From: an uncultured Catenibacterium sp.
GTDB taxonomy: Bacteria; Bacillota_I; Bacilli_A; Erysipelotrichales; Coprobacillaceae
NCBI RefSeq assembly: GCF_900540665.1
Contig: NZ_UQGV01000017.1
Coordinates: 1 to 28,818, forward strand
Direction: 5' to 3'
DNA length: 28,818 nucleotides
Shown: piece by piece, positions 6,845 to 13,980 of the stretch
How positions within the stretch are numbered: the stretch's first letter is position 1
How the letters are laid out: each line of letters starts with the position of its first letter
Translations under genes and position numbers: made by a program
Notes under the pieces: model-generated
What the model was told of the DNA's origin: nothing
The model's database searches: none
What the model saw: the letters and a program-made list of their open reading frames with translations, nothing else

Positions 6845-7203
6845 AAAGCCGTTGTGAGTGTAATGCTCACAACGACTTTTTTGATGTCTTGTTTTGTATC
6901 TGTAGAGAACTTAAAAGGTATTTTTCTGTCTATTTTGTATGTTGTACTGTATTCACGTAAATCATCATACTTGTCATATGTCTTAATCTGAATATTGATA
7001 TATTGTTCTGTGAACTTATATGACTTGATATGAAGACATAGACTGTAATAGTCACCTACCATACGTGATCTACTTGTTGTGCAGGTAATACCATAAGGTG
7101 CATCTATATCTACTGGAATAGATGTTTCAAAGCGATGATAAGCAAAATAAAGAGTTATAACTGCAATAATAGATAAACCTATTATAAACTTCTTCTTTCT
7201 CAT
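6841..7203 (-). CDS. small membrane-anchored protein of unknown function
   Basis: A 120-residue protein with a basic start (MRKKK) and one hydrophobic segment (residues ~6-22), either a signal anchor or uncleaved signal peptide, followed by an extracytoplasmic domain of about 95 residues that looks beta-rich (alternating hydrophobics, two cysteines, SLCLHIKSYKF, INIQIKTYD). No family is recognised. A good ribosome binding site (AAGGGAG, 7-base spacing) and an extended -10 TGTTAGAAT upstream support a real, separately transcribed gene. Its stop codon overlaps that of the convergent HAD gene. Confidence 0.6.
   Translation of the reverse strand: MRKKKFIIGLSIIAVITLYFAYHRFETSIPVDIDAPYGITCTTSRSRMVGDYYSLCLHIKSYKFTEQYINIQIKTYDKYDDLREYSTTYKIDRKIPFKFSTDTKQDIKKVVVSITLTTAF
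6843..6882. terminator. bidirectional terminator between the HAD and small membrane protein genes
   Basis: CGTTGTGAG (6850-6858) / CTCACAACG (6866-6874), flanked by AAAAAG (6843-6848) and CTTTTTT (6876-6882), which give U runs on both strands. The last codons of the minus-strand gene lie in the stem. Confidence 0.85.
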
Positions 7204-7528
7204 ATCATCACTCCCTTACTTAAATTCTAACAAATTTCACCCTTAACTGCTAGAAGAAAAGGCATTCACTTCTTATACGAAATAAACACACCTTATATCA
7301 CATTTCATGACATCTACTTGTTGTTTTATGCATGATGAGTTTCTTTAATGATTTCCCATTTATATTAGAGACTAAGAAGCTCATATATAATCATTTATCT
7401 AAAGAAACGGAAGAACTACCCATCTCAATATGAAAATTTTTTAGGGGGGGATGAATGCCGTTAGTACATCTAATTGAGAAATTCTGGAGTAAGAATGGTA
7501 TATACATATAGGAAACTTCTTTTCCTAA
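7204..7528. other. 325-base gap, probably including the left end of a decayed IS element
   Basis: No credible gene is visible on either strand. The right half directly precedes a tnpB N-terminal fragment in the same orientation, so it may hold that element's left end. It has an odd G7 run (7444-7450) after a T run. The left half holds the promoter of the small membrane protein gene (minus strand). I found no matching partner for the GC-rich hairpin seen at 3563-3582. Confidence 0.4.
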
Positions 7529-7870
7529 ATCTACAGAAAGGAGTGTAAATATCTTACAGTCAAACAGCCGATGAAGCATCTGTCCAAGGAAGACTATCGT
7601 TCCATCAAGAAGTTATGTCATATAGCGAAAAACCTTACTAATCAGGCAATCTATAACATCAGACAGCATTACTTTGCAGAAGGTAAATATCTTAACTATG
7701 AAAAGAACTATGCTCTTCCGAAGTCATCTGATAACTATAGAACGCTTAATTTAAAGATGGTACAGGGGATATCAAAAGATTCTGCACTTCTTATAGATGG
7801 GACTTCTATTCCTATTAGCCGTCGTTATTATAGTGCTTTAAAAGATAAGATAAATAATATGATTGCATAA
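7529..7870 (+). pseudogene. tnpB: 5' fragment of a TnpB-family gene
   Basis: The open frame begins after a TAA at 7526-7528 and encodes YLTVKQPMKHLSKEDYRSIK..., followed by AKNLTNQAIYNIRQHYF and LNYEKNYALPKSSDNYRTLN. This is the N-terminal start of the zinc-ribbon-less TnpB variant also seen at 2777-3394. After about 70 residues the expected continuation (QQ..L..VD+SF+SF) is lost and a short tail follows (IDGTSIPISRRYYSALKDK, possibly a skipped-ahead TnpB segment), ending at 7870. The normal start codon before YLTVK is absent, although AAAGGAG remains at 7537-7543, so expression would have to begin at an internal ATG (7571) with poor spacing. The RuvC domain is missing. Confidence 0.7.
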
Positions 7871-7902
7871 AAAGACTTAGACCCTAAATGCCTAAGTCTT
7901 TT
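7870..7902. terminator. bidirectional terminator between tnpB fragment and the 180-aa gene
   Basis: Perfect 11-bp stem AAAAGACTTAG (7870-7880) / CTAAGTCTTTT (7892-7902) with U runs both ways. The stop of the minus-strand gene is in the loop. Confidence 0.8.
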
Positions 7903-8426
7903 AATATGTCTTCAGATTCCACAAAACTAGGATCCATATGTGTCAAGAAATGCCAATCTCCTTTATCTCTATATAAGATGGCTTCGCCATCTTCAGAACC
8001 AAAATAAGCTCTCTCTACCCCATAGCCTTTAGATTCTAAGTATTGTTTAACACATATATAGTTATATTCTCTTTTCTCTATATAATCCTTAAGTTCATTA
8101 TTAGGAATAGAATAAGCATCCACTCTTGTTGCTCCTTCAATCATTCCATATCCTGGTATAGATAAGTCTACAATCTCTTTCCAATAAATATCTACTCTTC
8201 CAACACCAGTAAACATATATGTAGTAAAAGGTACAATATGACCATTATATTTTAGTTCTACATAATCAGGTACAATAGTAGGATCAAAGTATTCATACTC
8301 AAATCCTTCTATCACTTCATAGTGATAACCATGTAATTGTGATATAAACTCTCTACCTTGCTGTATTGTATGAAATAAACCAACATTGGTACTTAACTCA
8401 CCTTGACATAATTGTAATATATACAT
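7884..8426 (-). CDS. hypothetical protein, last gene of the WYL cluster
   Basis: A 180-residue soluble acidic protein with no signal peptide or membrane segment and no family I recognise. It looks like alternating strands and helices, rich in Tyr and Asp/Glu (GFEYEYFDPTIVPDYVELKY, GVRVDIYWKEIVD-like stretch near the middle). It starts 9 bases after the WYL regulator's stop; AGGGGA overlapping that stop serves as ribosome binding site. The two are therefore co-transcribed and probably translationally coupled, and it may be the effector controlled or sensed by the WYL protein, but that is inference. Confidence 0.65.
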   Translation of the reverse strand: MYILQLCQGELSTNVGLFHTIQQGREFISQLHGYHYEVIEGFEYEYFDPTIVPDYVELKYNGHIVPFTTYMFTGVGRVDIYWKEIVDLSIPGYGMIEGATRVDAYSIPNNELKDYIEKREYNYICVKQYLESKGYGVERAYFGSEDGEAILYRDKGDWHFLTHMDPSFVESEDILKDLGI

Positions 8427-8435
8427 AGTGGTCCC

Positions 8436-9470
8436 CTATTTTTTATAGTAGTTTAAGTTCTCTTCTAATGCAGATACAATAGAATCCTTTAATTTTTCTG
8501 GACCTACTACAACCATCATAGGACCAAACTGTCTAATCCAGTTCATTAAACCTGTATTAAAGATAATACCTTCAATACGTGTTTCATACCATAACTGCTT
8601 ATTATTATAACCAGTTGGAGGAACAGTCTTAGTCATAGTAATCTCATTTCCAAAACGAGAAACAACTTCTCTAATAAGTGCTGCATCAAACTTAATATGT
8701 AATGTAATTTCTTCACCATCAAAGAAACTATTCATTGATTTCTCTAAAGACTGCCTTAAAGATTCACTAATCTTCTTTTCATCATCAAAATCAAAATAAT
8801 AAGTACGACTATACTGTAAATCTCTAATACGATCCATACGGAATGTAGTCAATGAATCCTTATGCTTATTATAATAAGCACGTAAATAGTAATGACCATC
8901 CACAATAACTGTATTATAAGGACTTACATTATAATATTCATGACTAATACCAGCATTCCCTTTTGTAGAATGTGTTTCTACAGGATGTCCATCAATGATT
9001 GCATAATCGATATACTTAAAGCGTATATCTTTCTTATTACGTATTGCGGAAGTAATGATCTTTAAGTTTCTACTAAGTGAATAAACTTCTTCTTCATCTT
9101 CTTCTAATTCAGGAATGATTAAATAATCCTTCTGTTTTGCAGAAGAGAATTTTAATAGTTTATTAATTAATTCTATTTTATCTGCACTACTTAAGTCCTG
9201 ACGATAATTCACCATATCAATCAATAATTGTAGTTGTGCTTCATCAAAATAGCCAGTTTCAATAATATAACCAAAACGTCTGACTGCTTTAATTATTTCT
9301 TTCCCAAACATTAAAGATGTAAATGCATTGATCTGTTTAATCACTGCATAAACAGCTTTTAAACCAATATCATAACCTTTTTCTTCTAATTGACGCTGTA
9401 TTTCTTCTGCACTGATACATTCTTCTGAATCCATCAATAATGAGAAGACAGCCCACATTTTTTCTCCCAT
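8436..9470 (-). CDS. WYL domain transcriptional regulator
   Basis: A 344-residue DNA-binding protein. Residues ~1-65 form an HTH (ISAEEIQRQLEEKGYDIGLKAVYAVI); residues ~140-235 form a WYL domain with IRFKYIDY, VSPYNTVIVDGHYYLRAYY and TTFRMDRIRDLQ. A C-terminal extension (~250-344) is typical of the family. WYL proteins bind nucleic-acid-type ligands and regulate defence, DNA-damage and stress genes. AGGAGG sits 6 bases before the ATG at 9470, and the start lies 37 bases inside the preceding gene, a strong sign of an operon. There is no recognisable defence nuclease alongside; the partners are two unknown proteins. Confidence 0.85.
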   Translation of the reverse strand: MGEKMWAVFSLLMDSEECISAEEIQRQLEEKGYDIGLKAVYAVIKQINAFTSLMFGKEIIKAVRRFGYIIETGYFDEAQLQLLIDMVNYRQDLSSADKIELINKLLKFSSAKQKDYLIIPELEEDEEEVYSLSRNLKIITSAIRNKKDIRFKYIDYAIIDGHPVETHSTKGNAGISHEYYNVSPYNTVIVDGHYYLRAYYNKHKDSLTTFRMDRIRDLQYSRTYYFDFDDEKKISESLRQSLEKSMNSFFDGEEITLHIKFDAALIREVVSRFGNEITMTKTVPPTGYNNKQLWYETRIEGIIFNTGLMNWIRQFGPMMVVVGPEKLKDSIVSALEENLNYYKK

Positions 9471-10054
9471 CTTATGCCTCCTGATACCTGGTAAGATACC
9501 TTTTTACTATAATGATCCACAAGTAGGAAATAACCAATCAAATCATAAGATGCATAAAGATTTAAAAGTGATTCATCTGGTTCCACTTCGTATTTATCTA
9601 AGTAGTCATAAGCCCCTTCAATATCTTCTTCTACTAAAGAGAAGTAAGCAGCCTGTGCATAAGTAATGACTTCTTTCTCTACTAATATAGAAATAAGTGC
9701 AAGATATGAGAAAGGCATCAGATGTCTCACAATACGATACACATCTATTGGTGATCCATTGTGCAGCATATAGTTACATAACTTCTTATTCAATGATTGA
9801 ATACGTGGATGATCTCCAAATAAATACTCAATCATTACAAGATGATTTTCTAGACATTGCATATCATCAATTTCATAGAGTTTCTTTAAAGCAAGTCCTA
9901 AGTATTTCTTTTGATGTGTTTTAATATGAGCCTCTATTTTCTTCTGACTTCTGCAAGTATCAATAAATGAATCATGATATACATCAATGACATCTAAATA
10001 GTCCTTTAATTTATTTAATGAGATTGATGTAATTTCTTTATAACTTTCTAACAT
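9434..10054 (-). CDS. hypothetical alpha-helical protein, first gene of the WYL cluster
   Basis: A 206-residue soluble protein that appears almost entirely helical, with amphipathic segments resembling a helical-repeat scaffold (LGLALKKLYEIDDMQCLENHL, PFSYLALISILVEKEVITYAQAAYF, EEDIEGAYDYLDKYEV). I do not recognise a family. Its final 37 bases overlap the WYL regulator gene. AGGAGG precedes the ATG and a TATAAT lies about 30 bases further up, so this is the promoter-proximal gene of the three-gene cluster. Confidence 0.65.
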   Translation of the reverse strand: MLESYKEITSISLNKLKDYLDVIDVYHDSFIDTCRSQKKIEAHIKTHQKKYLGLALKKLYEIDDMQCLENHLVMIEYLFGDHPRIQSLNKKLCNYMLHNGSPIDVYRIVRHLMPFSYLALISILVEKEVITYAQAAYFSLVEEDIEGAYDYLDKYEVEPDESLLNLYASYDLIGYFLLVDHYSKKVSYQVSGGIRWEKKCGLSSHY

Positions 10055-10083
10055 ATTCTTTCCCTCCTCTTTTTTCTAACACT

Positions 10084-10089
10084 ATTATA
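10084..10089 (-). promoter_or_regulatory. -10 box of the WYL cluster promoter
   Basis: Consensus TATAAT on the minus strand, 30 bases ahead of the first start codon; the -35 region is poorly conserved. Confidence 0.5.
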
Positions 10090-10127
10090 GCGAAGAGAAA
10101 GAATTAATGCGTTAAAGTTTGTACTGA

Positions 10128-10151
10128 CAAAACCTATTTATAGGTGTTTTG
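10128..10151 (-). terminator. weak terminator-like hairpin after the 298-aa gene
   Basis: CAAAA + CCTAT pairs with ATAGG + TTTTG across a 2-base loop with a bulge, 17 bases after the stop of the minus-strand gene. The U run is short, so termination may be leaky. Confidence 0.4.
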
Positions 10152-10167
10152 AATATTTTCTTTTTGT

Positions 10168-11064
10168 TTAGTAATCCCACAAGTTCATATCTGGGTAGTT
10201 TGTTTCATATAAGAACTGTTCATTCATGACTTTAGTCAATATAGCAGCCCAGAGTATTAATGCATAAAATGAGTTATTTAAGCACTGAACAGTACCTCCA
10301 CCATTGACCTTATCTTCATATACATAAAGTTCTTCTTTTTGTGATGGCACATAGTCTAATTCATCTAAATCATCTAATATACCATCATAAGGACGAGTAC
10401 TCATTTCTTCTATCAAAGTGATCCACTTCTTATAAGCTTCTTCTGTATGATCATATGAGAAGAAACGTATTGCGGCACGTAGCTTATATATTGCAGCATA
10501 GACTGCATTGAATGTCATTTCTGTATATGGTTTTTCTGTGAGTAGCTTAGGTATGAATATACCTGGTTTAAATGTAAGATGAATGCTAGGTTTCACATCT
10601 GTATAATCATGAGTTATTCCTATACTTGTGCGTACATATTCTCTTGATAATTTAATTAATGCGAGACATACACACATATTCGCATATTTCATATCATCTA
10701 CTAATGGGAGTGAAAAACCTAAGTCTGCACCATATTGTCTAGAGAAGAAAGGCTTAAAGACAGCTTCTTCATCATATTTATAAGTAACCGCAAAGGTATA
10801 GTCTTTAAATGTAATACCATGAGTCTTAAGAGAGTCTCTTAATGTTTCATCATAATCTTCATAGGTATTCTCCAGCATATCCTCTACGACTTCACCACTT
10901 GTTATAACATCCTGACAACTTAAATCCTGCAAAAGAACTGCCGCTTCTAGTCTTTTAGTAATCTCTCCCTTTGTGATACACGTCATATCACCGCTTTTTA
11001 ATAAATAACGTATACTTTGTGTGGCTGCACTTGTCTGTACAACCATTTCAAATTCTCTTTGCAT
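10168..11064 (-). CDS. hypothetical protein downstream of degV
   Basis: A 298-residue soluble, acidic protein of unknown family. The N-terminal third is mixed (FEMVVQTSAATQSIRYLL, EITKRLEAAVLLQDLSCQDV) with an Asp/Glu-rich stretch. The middle reads FGADLGFSLPLV-like and contains YEFAVTYKYDE-like strands; residues ~185-225 and the end are helical. There is no signal peptide and no catalytic motif I can name. I choose the ATG at 11064, with 9 bases to AAGGAGG, over the ATG at 11070, which is only 3 bases from it. It follows degV on the same strand after a hairpin terminator, with no separate good promoter, so it may be read through from degV. Confidence 0.6.
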   Translation of the reverse strand: MQREFEMVVQTSAATQSIRYLLKSGDMTCITKGEITKRLEAAVLLQDLSCQDVITSGEVVEDMLENTYEDYDETLRDSLKTHGITFKDYTFAVTYKYDEEAVFKPFFSRQYGADLGFSLPLVDDMKYANMCVCLALIKLSREYVRTSIGITHDYTDVKPSIHLTFKPGIFIPKLLTEKPYTEMTFNAVYAAIYKLRAAIRFFSYDHTEEAYKKWITLIEEMSTRPYDGILDDLDELDYVPSQKEELYVYEDKVNGGGTVQCLNNSFYALILWAAILTKVMNEQFLYETNYPDMNLWDY

Positions 11065-11089
11065 GAGCATTTTCCTCCTTTCCTATATC

Positions 11090-11115
11090 AAAAAAAGCAG
11101 ATTCATCATCTGCTT
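11090..11115 (-). terminator. Rho-independent terminator after degV
   Basis: On the minus strand, AAGCAGAT / ATCTGCTT (11108-11115 and 11095-11102) with a 5-base loop is followed by a run of Ts (11090-11096 as A on plus). It lies only 25 bases before the next gene's ribosome binding site. Confidence 0.8.
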
Positions 11116-11116
11116 C

Positions 11117-11977
11117 CTATTCTGCGAGATTTTTGATGAATTGGATTCCTACACCACCAATTCCCATATGAGCACCTACAACACTTGGTAACTCTCTCAT
11201 GGTAACTTGACATGGACCTAATTGTTCTTCAAGATAGTCTCTTACACGCTGAGCTTCTTCAGGTACAAGAACATCTTCAATCGCAAATGTATAATCTTTC
11301 GCATTTGCGCCTCTTTCAATAGCACGATCAGCAAGCATCTTACATGCCTTACGTGTTGTTCTTACTTTGCCTAAAGTATCAATCTTACCACCTAATTCAC
11401 TATTTAATTCCATAACGGGAACAAGCTTCAACATATTGCCAAGCATTGCGACTGCAGGCGTAATACGCCCACCCTTTTTAAGGTGATTCAAGTTTGGTGT
11501 AAAAATAATTGTACCTGAATGCTTAACCATATCTTCAAGCTTTTCTTTAATTTCAGAAACAGACTGACCCTTTTCTACTAAATAACGTGCTGCTTCAATA
11601 AGTTTTTTTTGAACATGTGCTGTTCCTTGAGAATCGATTAAAGTAATAGGCATTTCTACTGTATCAGCTGCAACCTGCATACCATTTAATGTAGATGATA
11701 AACCAGTTGCGATAGGAATCCCAATTAACTCATCATAACCGTCTCTTTTCGCATCTTCCATAGCCTTTATTAAAGAACCAGTCGAAGGCTGAGATGTTGT
11801 ATACATATCATCAGTGTCCTTCATCTGATTAAATACATCAAGACTTGTGATTTCTAATTGATCTAAATATGTCTGACTCCCATGACCAATACATAATGGT
11901 GCAATATAAATACCTTCATGCTCTCCATTGATATCAATCTGACAGCCACTGTCTGCAATAATTGCTATTTTACTCAT
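11117..11977 (-). CDS. DegV family fatty-acid-binding protein
   Basis: A 286-residue cytoplasmic protein of the DegV/FakB family, which holds a fatty acid and presents it to the kinase FakA for phosphorylation and entry into phospholipid synthesis. The family opening KIAIIADSGCQID, the lipid-pocket motif TTSQPSTGS (~residues 60-68), GIPIATGLSSTLNG, LKKGGRI and the C-terminal VVGAHMGIGGVGI are all present at normal length. No FakA gene is in the window. It is divergent from yigZ, with a TATAAT on the minus strand at 12017-12012. Confidence 0.9.
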   Translation of the reverse strand: MSKIAIIADSGCQIDINGEHEGIYIAPLCIGHGSQTYLDQLEITSLDVFNQMKDTDDMYTTSQPSTGSLIKAMEDAKRDGYDELIGIPIATGLSSTLNGMQVAADTVEMPITLIDSQGTAHVQKKLIEAARYLVEKGQSVSEIKEKLEDMVKHSGTIIFTPNLNHLKKGGRITPAVAMLGNMLKLVPVMELNSELGGKIDTLGKVRTTRKACKMLADRAIERGANAKDYTFAIEDVLVPEEAQRVRDYLEEQLGPCQVTMRELPSVVGAHMGIGGVGIQFIKNLAE

Positions 11978-12011
11978 TTTTAATACCCCATCAGTGATAA
12001 TTCACTATGTA

Positions 12012-12056
12012 TATTATAGTTTATTTCTTTTTATTTTACAACCAATGGGATATAAT
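12012..12056. promoter_or_regulatory. divergent -10 boxes of degV and yigZ
   Basis: Minus-strand TATAAT at 12017-12012 reads toward degV; plus-strand TATAAT at 12051-12056 reads toward yigZ. Neither has a strong -35. Confidence 0.5.
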
Positions 12057-12072
12057 ACGAACGGGTGAAACT

Positions 12073-12669
12073 ATGAGATCAATTAAAGAAACAACGACAA
12101 ATACAATCATTATTAAGAAGTCAGAGTTCATTACAACCCTGATTCCATGTAATGATGAAAAAGAAATCAAAGACTTAATAGAACTCTATTCTAAAGATGA
12201 TGCAACACATAACTGTGTTGCTTATCGTGTCGGTCCTTTAGAAAAAGCCGATGATGATGGAGAACCATCAGGCACTGCTGGACTTCCCATGTTGAATGTA
12301 TTACAGAGACAGAAGATTGATAATGTGATTGCGATTGTGACACGTTATTTTGGTGGAATTAAGCTAGGCGCTGGAGGATTGACTCGTGCTTATACAAACA
12401 GTGTTGCAGATGCTTTAAAAGAAGCAGAAATAGTCGATAAAGAACTCGTCAAACTTTATCGTATTAGTGTTGACTATCACTTCAGCCGTAAGGTATCTTA
12501 TTTAATACAATCTAAGAATCTATTATTAATGAATACTGAGTATGACGAAGAAGTTCATTATGATGTTTATTTAAGAGATACATCTTTCTTAGATGAACTT
12601 AATGAACTGACTGCATCCAATATGCATTATGAGGTTGTAAAGGAAGATTATATTCCTGTTGAGGTGTAA
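12073..12669 (+). CDS. yigZ: YigZ/IMPACT (UPF0029) family protein
   Basis: A 198-residue soluble protein. The N-terminal UPF0029 domain carries the family hallmarks ATHNCVAYRVG, DDGEPSGTAGLPML and VTRYFGGIKLGAGGLTRAY; the C-terminal ~60 residues form the small DUF1949-type ferredoxin-like domain. Relatives of eukaryotic IMPACT; the bacterial role is not settled (ribosome or peptidase links have been suggested). The ATG at 12073 begins the conserved sequence; a frame-extended start at 12007 would translate the promoter. Two bases separate its stop from mntP, so they form an operon. Confidence 0.9.
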   Translation: MRSIKETTTNTIIIKKSEFITTLIPCNDEKEIKDLIELYSKDDATHNCVAYRVGPLEKADDDGEPSGTAGLPMLNVLQRQKIDNVIAIVTRYFGGIKLGAGGLTRAYTNSVADALKEAEIVDKELVKLYRISVDYHFSRKVSYLIQSKNLLLMNTEYDEEVHYDVYLRDTSFLDELNELTASNMHYEVVKEDYIPVEV

Positions 12670-12671
12670 AG

Positions 12672-13226
12672 ATGTCTAGTATAGAAATATTATTAATTGG
12701 TATTGGTTTGTCTATGGATGCTTTTGCGGTATCTGTATGTAAAGGATTATCTGTAAAGAAGTTATCTATTAAGAATATACTATTATGTGGTGTATGGTTT
12801 GGTGGATTCCAGGCATTAATGCCATTTATTGGTTATTGTCTTGGTTCTGCATTTAGTGGTTTAGTGGATTCTATTGATCACTGGATTGCCTTTATATTAC
12901 TCGCATTTATTGGAATCAATATGATTAAAGAATCTTTTGAAGAAGAAAAACAGAATGATGACTTCTCTTGGAAGACAATGTTGATGCTGGCTATTGCGAC
13001 TGCCATTGATGCACTTGCAGTAGGTATTACTTTCTCTTTTGAATCAATCAATATCTTCATGGCTATTTCTATTATTGGTTTAACGACATTTATTATTGCG
13101 TCTGCAGGTGTTTATATTGGTCATGTGTTTGGAAATAAATATGAACAGAAAGCACAGATCACTGGTGGTATTATTCTTATTATAATAGGTATTAAAATTT
13201 TAATAGAAGGTTTAGGGATTATTTAG
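12672..13226 (+). CDS. mntP: manganese efflux pump MntP
   Basis: A 184-residue integral membrane protein with six predicted helices in two repeats. Each repeat carries the MntP-type signature: GLSMDAFAVSVCKGL in helix 1 and ATAIDALAVGITFSF in the second half, whose aspartates are needed for Mn2+ export. It protects against manganese overload. No yybP-ykoY manganese riboswitch is visible ahead of yigZ or in the 2-base gap, so regulation differs from the classical case. GAGGTG at the end of yigZ serves as ribosome binding site. Confidence 0.92.
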   Translation: MSSIEILLIGIGLSMDAFAVSVCKGLSVKKLSIKNILLCGVWFGGFQALMPFIGYCLGSAFSGLVDSIDHWIAFILLAFIGINMIKESFEEEKQNDDFSWKTMLMLAIATAIDALAVGITFSFESINIFMAISIIGLTTFIIASAGVYIGHVFGNKYEQKAQITGGIILIIIGIKILIEGLGII

Positions 13227-13248
13227 AGAATCTACGTGATTCTCTTTT
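13225..13248 (+). terminator. terminator after mntP
   Basis: AGAGAATC (13225-13232), loop TACGT, GATTCTCT (13238-13245), then TTT; it begins inside the mntP stop codon. Confidence 0.75.
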
Positions 13249-13284
13249 CTAATTGACTATAATAGTATATAAGAGGTGATTTAA

Positions 13285-13728
13285 ATGAATGAATTATCAA
13301 AATTATATCAGTTAGTATTAAACAGAGAATTAGATATTCCTAAAGGTCAGATTCTAGATATTAAGAAGATTGACCATAAACTTCTTGCATTTATGCAATG
13401 TGTATATAATACAGGAGAATTAGGACATGTTTATACATTCTGGGATAAAGATACTCAGGTTGATCAAAACGCTCTTTTAGACACTTATATTGAAGGTATG
13501 CGCTTATTAATAAGTATTGCGTATGACTTACAGATTGATGAAATCAAGAATCATGAAGAAATGCCTAAAAAAAACAGTTCTGTTGATCTAATCTTTAAAG
13601 TCAATCAGGATATTCTAGATTTAAGAAATGGTTATAGTCCTATTAAGCTACAGGATGCTTTGGATGATTATTTCCATTTTGGTTTTTCTCTAGGTATTAC
13701 TTTTGATGATATGTTAGAAGGATTGTAA
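13285..13728 (+). CDS. degenerate dimeric dUTPase-like (dUTPase_2/MazG-type fold) protein
   Basis: A 147-residue all-helical protein. The layout matches dimeric dUTPases: LSKLYQLVLNREL at the start, HKLLAFMQCVYNTGELGHVYTFW where the family has LLAL.VELGELANE...FKYW, and LLDTYIEGMRLLISIAYDL where it has LLEEYVDGLHFLLSIG. The metal-binding ExxE and ExxD residues look altered: the region aligned to ELGE reads CVYN, and EYVD reads TYIE. It therefore probably lacks dUTP hydrolysis and may bind nucleotide or be structural. The similarity is by eye and could be to another helical NTP hydrolase. It has a good ribosome binding site (AAGAGGTG) and its own short promoter region. Confidence 0.5.
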   Translation: MNELSKLYQLVLNRELDIPKGQILDIKKIDHKLLAFMQCVYNTGELGHVYTFWDKDTQVDQNALLDTYIEGMRLLISIAYDLQIDEIKNHEEMPKKNSSVDLIFKVNQDILDLRNGYSPIKLQDALDDYFHFGFSLGITFDDMLEGL

Positions 13729-13809
13729 AAAAACATAATAAATACATAGAGAATACATACGAATTACACAACTTACATGTATATTATAGTCATGAAAGAG
13801 GTGATTCTT

Positions 13810-13929
13810 ATGATCTATATTATTTTAACTATTATTGCAGTATTATTAAGTGCTTTAATCATGGGAGTTGCAAATAAGTATACAAATAAAAAAATCCATG
13901 ATATTAATCATGAATTGAATATACATTAA
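13810..13929 (+). CDS. 39-residue single-pass membrane peptide
   Basis: A short ORF starting at ATG 13810: a hydrophobic helix (residues 2-20, MIYIILTIIAVLLSALIMGV) followed by a polar, basic and His-rich tail ending in NIH. Support for reality is AAGAGGTG at 13796-13803 with normal spacing, a TATTAT -10 box at 13782-13787, and a strong terminator just downstream. It could be a regulatory or stress membrane micropeptide; there is no toxin family I can name. Confidence 0.55.
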   Translation: MIYIILTIIAVLLSALIMGVANKYTNKKIHDINHELNIH

Positions 13930-13944
13930 GACTCCCCCATGAAC

Positions 13945-13980
13945 GAAAAGAAGGCAGCCTATTGTGGCTGTCTTCTTTTC
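13945..13980. terminator. bidirectional terminator between the micropeptide and FUSC genes
   Basis: A 15-base arm (13945-13959) pairs with 13966-13980 with a single G-U wobble; loop TATTGT. The U-rich outer arms serve both strands. The last codons (RRQPQ) and stop of the FUSC gene are encoded by the hairpin. Confidence 0.85.

Noticed and set aside
7391..7579. Minus-strand 62-codon frame in the gap before the tnpB fragment
   Set aside because: It runs antisense through the IS left region, has no ribosome binding site, and its sequence looks unstructured.
12007..12072. Longer start of yigZ at 12007
   Set aside because: The extension spans the TATAAT box, and family homology begins at the ATG at 12073.
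12672..13226. yybP-ykoY manganese riboswitch for mntP
   Set aside because: mntP starts 2 bases after yigZ, and the 90-base degV-yigZ gap is filled by two promoters; no room for the aptamer.
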